Assembly (NCBI GenBank): GCA_007116765.1
Contig: SKHV01000026.1
Location: 1 to 17,691 of the forward strand
Length of the DNA: 17,691 bases
Origin: Prolixibacteraceae bacterium
Lineage (GTDB): Bacteria > Bacteroidota > Bacteroidia > Bacteroidales > Prolixibacteraceae
Direction of reading: 5' to 3'
A program made the translations under genes and the position numbers. This document shows positions 16,061 to 17,691 of the stretch, one piece after another. The notes under the pieces are model-generated. The model saw only the letters and a list, made by a program, of their open reading frames with translations. It was not told the origin of the DNA and did no database searches. Every line of letters begins with the position of its first letter. Within the stretch, counting starts at the first letter, position 1.

Positions 16061-17176
16061 ATGTTTGATAGAACAATAGAAAACACGATAAAAGAAAAAA
16101 TTAACGGAGGGAAAGCCATCGTTCTTGTAGGTGCACGACAAGTTGGCAAAACGACCTTGCTAAAAAAAATCCTTAAAGACAAGGATTTTTTATTCCTCGA
16201 TGCCGATGATCCTTCAACAAGAAGCTTGTTGCAAAGTCCTACAACAGAACAGATTCGAACATTTATTGGCGATTATAAATATATTTTCATTGACGAAGCA
16301 CAAAGGATACCGGGAATTGGTTTAACTTTAAAAATAATTACAGACCAGTTCAAGAACGTTCAGCTATTTGTAAGTGGTTCTTCATCGTTCGATTTGGGAA
16401 ACGTGCTAAATGAGCCCTTGACCGGCAGAAAATGGGAATACGAGTTATTCCCTATTTCATGGGAGGAATATGAAAATAAAATCGGGGTCGTAAAATCAGA
16501 GCAGCAAATAGAAAACAGGTTATTATATGGGCTTTATCCCGAGGTTATTAATAATCAGGGAAAAGAACGAGAAACCTTAAAGAATCTTGTCAATAGTTAT
16601 TTGTATCGTGATATTTTAGCCTTTTCTGATATTAGGAAACCCGAAGTCCTTGAGAAATTATTGCAGGCATTGGCTTTGCAAATGGGGAGTGAAGTTAATT
16701 ATAATGAGTTATCGAGACTCATTGGTATAAATAAAATTACAGTTCAAAAATATATTGAGATATTAGAAAAGGGATATATTGTTTTCAGACTGAATAGTTT
16801 TAGCCGGAATATACGAAATGAAATAAAACAGAATAAGAAAATATACTTCTATGATAATGGTATCCGAAATATGATAATCGGCAATTTTAATCAATTGGAT
16901 TTGCGTGTGGACAAAGGTGCTTTATGGGAAAACTTTTTGGTGTCGGAAAGAAGGAAGCAAAACCTTTATAAAGATACATTTGCTAAAATGTATTTTTGGA
17001 GGACTAAACAACAACAGGAAATCGATTTTGTAGAAGAAGTTAATGGGCAAATTATTGGATTTGAATTCAAATGGCAAAATAAAAAAACCAAATTTCCTCA
17101 AAATTTCATGGAAACATATAATGCTGAAGGATATGTGATTGACAGGAATAGCTTTAGGGAATTTGTGAAAATATGA
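16061..17176 (+). CDS. AAA_14 ATPase with C-terminal DUF4143
   Basis: The protein has 371 residues. An N-terminal AAA_14 module shows Walker A GARQVGKTT (24-32), Walker B YIFIDEAQ (74-81), and a sensor-like FVSGSSS (103-109). A winged-helix-like stretch follows (about 212-245, YNELSRLIGINKITVQKYIEILEKGYI). DUF4143 covers about 255-371, with YFYDNGIRNMIIGNF (262-276) and a nuclease-like core: E320-x-D322 in QQEIDF, then E335-x-K337 in GFEFKW, matching a PD-(D/E)xK pattern. This family is abundant in Bacteroidota and archaea, often in multiple copies, and its role is not settled; links to mobile DNA or defence are inference. All motifs are intact. It is flanked by direct repeats R1 and R2 and by GACC-containing palindromes. 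No Shine-Dalgarno is seen. Confidence 0.93.
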   Translation: MFDRTIENTIKEKINGGKAIVLVGARQVGKTTLLKKILKDKDFLFLDADDPSTRSLLQSPTTEQIRTFIGDYKYIFIDEAQRIPGIGLTLKIITDQFKNVQLFVSGSSSFDLGNVLNEPLTGRKWEYELFPISWEEYENKIGVVKSEQQIENRLLYGLYPEVINNQGKERETLKNLVNSYLYRDILAFSDIRKPEVLEKLLQALALQMGSEVNYNELSRLIGINKITVQKYIEILEKGYIVFRLNSFSRNIRNEIKQNKKIYFYDNGIRNMIIGNFNQLDLRVDKGALWENFLVSERRKQNLYKDTFAKMYFWRTKQQQEIDFVEEVNGQIIGFEFKWQNKKTKFPQNFMETYNAEGYVIDRNSFREFVKI

Positions 17177-17236
17177 GAATGCCAGTACTGAACTAAAACT
17201 AACACGAAGCCATGATCACCGACCGAAATGACTGGC

Positions 17237-17258
17237 ATAGTTAGACCGAAATAACTAT
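17237..17258. repeat. Hairpin with GACCGAAA loop downstream of the ATPase gene
   Basis: ATAGTTA (17237-17243) and TAACTAT (17252-17258) are perfect seven-base arms around GACCGAAA. The word GACCGAAATGACT at 17221 is repeated as GACCGAAATAACT at 17244 (12 of 13 bases, period 23). The gene's upstream region carries GACCAA...ATAACTATT. It could be a weak terminator or a protein site. Confidence 0.45.
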
Positions 17259-17273
17259 TTAGCTTCGTTGAAA

Positions 17274-17308
17274 GAATTGCCGCATAGCTGCGACATTATG
17301 GTAGTGAA
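17274..17308 (+). repeat. REP-like element, copy A
   Basis: This 35-base unit is GAATTGCCGCATAGCTGCG followed by ACATTATGGTAG and TGAA. It matches copy C (17657-17691) at 33 of 35 positions. CGCA and TGCG form the stem. The constant tail ACATTATGGTAG is at 17293-17304. Confidence 0.7.
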
Positions 17309-17326
17309 TATGCTACAACGGATAAA

Positions 17327-17375
17327 ACGGCGCAAGTACAAAGCAATAGATATGCAGTTACCTTGTATGCGCCGT
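17327..17375. repeat. Long imperfect hairpin at the left of R2
   Basis: ACGGCGCA (17327-17334) pairs perfectly with TGCGCCGT (17368-17375). After a two-base AG bulge, TACAA (17337-17341) pairs with TTGTA (17363-17367). The loop is 21 bases. A weaker counterpart lies at R1. Confidence 0.55.
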
Positions 17376-17466
17376 AATTGATTTAAGGTAACTGCCACCT
17401 TTATACCCTATTTCCTCATTCTCTAAAGCTACAGCGAACAAAGAAAGGAAAAATCCTTAGCGCCTT
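17367..17466 (+). repeat. Structured long direct repeat, copy R2
   Basis: This is the second copy of R1, in the same orientation on the other side of the ATPase gene. The invariant 18-base core is at 17421-17438. The hairpin is kept with changed bases: TTTCCT (17411-17416) pairs with AGGAAA (17446-17451), and TTCT (17419-17422) with AGAA (17442-17445). It runs into the tandem 8-mers. Confidence 0.75.
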
Positions 17467-17478
17467 AGCGTCTTAGCG
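17455..17478 (+). repeat. Tandem 8-mer, three units
   Basis: CCTTAGCG, CCTTAGCG and TCTTAGCG lie head to tail at the end of R2. R1 ends with one and a half degenerate units of the same word (CCTTTGCGCCTT). Similar short tandem words are known in intergenic DNA of several bacteria. Confidence 0.7.
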
Positions 17479-17507
17479 GTTAATTAAACCAGTTTTGCTT
17501 TTCTGGC

Positions 17508-17534
17508 CACGAATTGCACAAATTGCACGAATGT
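17508..17534 (+). repeat. Tandem 9-mer, three units
   Basis: CACGAATTG, CACAAATTG and CACGAATGT are consecutive nine-base units with one or two differences. They are independent of the neighbouring 8-mers. Confidence 0.65.
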
Positions 17535-17592
17535 TATTGCCTGTCGGCAATGTGTTTTGCTTTGAAAAACAAATTAAACTACGTTGAAAAAT

Positions 17593-17636
17593 GAATAGCC
17601 GCATAGCCCCGACAATTGTCGGCAACATTATGGTAG
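17593..17636 (+). repeat. REP-like element, copy B with swapped palindrome
   Basis: It begins GAATAGCCGCATAGC like copies A and C. It then has CC-CGACAATTGTCG-GCA in place of TGCG, before rejoining the constant tail ACATTATGGTAG (17625-17636). The inserted CCGACAATTGTCGG (17609-17622) is a perfect 14-base palindrome. Confidence 0.65.
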
Positions 17637-17656
17637 CCCGAGGGTATTACAGCAAT

Positions 17657-17691
17657 GAATAGCAGCATAGCTGCGACATTATGGTAGTGAA
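17657..17691 (+). repeat. REP-like element, copy C, at window edge
   Basis: GAATAGCAGCATAGCTGCG, ACATTATGGTAG (17676-17687), then TGAA. The stem is GCAGC-ATA-GCTGC (17662-17674). The element may continue past the window. Confidence 0.7.

Larger units (their letters stand above)
17177..17691. other. Repeat-dense non-coding right end
   Basis: These 515 bases up to the window edge contain no credible gene. They carry a GACC hairpin (17237-17258), REP-like copies A, B and C, a long hairpin (17327-17375), structured repeat R2 (17367-17466), tandem 8-mers (17455-17478), tandem 9-mers (17508-17534), and a small stem TTGCC-TGTC-GGCAA (17537-17550). Confidence 0.65.

Noticed and set aside
14967..17176. 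HEPN-like gene and ATPase as a toxin-antitoxin or defence operon
   Set aside because: They are 659 bases apart with repeats and a pseudogene between, the HEPN catalytic residues are missing, and no MNT or other partner is present.
17180..17268. Longer-range inverted pairs TGCCAGT/ACTGGCA and ACGAAGC/GCTTCGT
   Set aside because: Seven-base arms at 44-51 base distances are expected by chance in a region of this size, and the two pairs cross each other.
17274..17691. CRISPR array in the right-end repeats
   Set aside because: The repeats are unevenly spaced, differ in length, and are palindromic elements with no regular spacers or cas genes.

Overview
The window looks like chromosomal DNA from a member of the Bacteroidota. 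It is AT-rich. It carries the acpP-fabF-rnc gene order and a cold-shock protein with a long basic N-terminal tail. Several genes are preceded by promoter boxes of the Bacteroidetes type (TTTG, about 19-21 bases, TAnnTTTG) rather than sigma70 boxes. I cannot place it below phylum with confidence.

Left part (1-7779), mostly core metabolism: the N-terminal 276 codons of a biotin carboxylase run off the left edge (minus strand), divergent from riboflavin synthase (plus). A hairpin terminator separates riboflavin synthase from the convergent cold-shock gene. Next comes the minus-strand operon acpP-fabF-rnc (acyl carrier protein, ketoacyl-ACP synthase II, RNase III). purN (purine synthesis) is divergent from acpP and overlaps, tail to tail, a membrane-anchored M23 peptidase. 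A 350-base repeat-rich spacer then leads to a YitT-type membrane protein.

Middle (7780-14966): a full-length two-half M16 zinc peptidase with a signal peptide and a small predicted outer-membrane beta-barrel protein lie on the plus strand. They converge with leuS (minus), whose true start is 63 bases inside the longest open frame because a promoter box lies between the two candidate starts. A 549-base spacer follows.

Right part (14967-17691), the accessory region: a small HEPN-like protein with a cysteine cluster, a decayed 3' end of a TonB-dependent receptor gene, and an AAA_14/DUF4143 ATPase that probably has an almost leaderless mRNA. About 2 kb of this part is non-coding and crowded with repeats. 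These include a pair of about 100-base structured direct repeats (about 85% identical) flanking the ATPase, REP-like palindromes with a constant tail ACATTATGGTAG (a related copy also lies near 6750), and short tandem 8-mers and 9-mers. Related degenerate heptad tracts occur at 6635, 6878 and 14513. I see no CRISPR array, tRNA, rRNA, transposase or complete defence system. The best candidates for something undescribed are the structured repeat pair, the modular REP-like family, and the ATPase with its matching flanking motifs.
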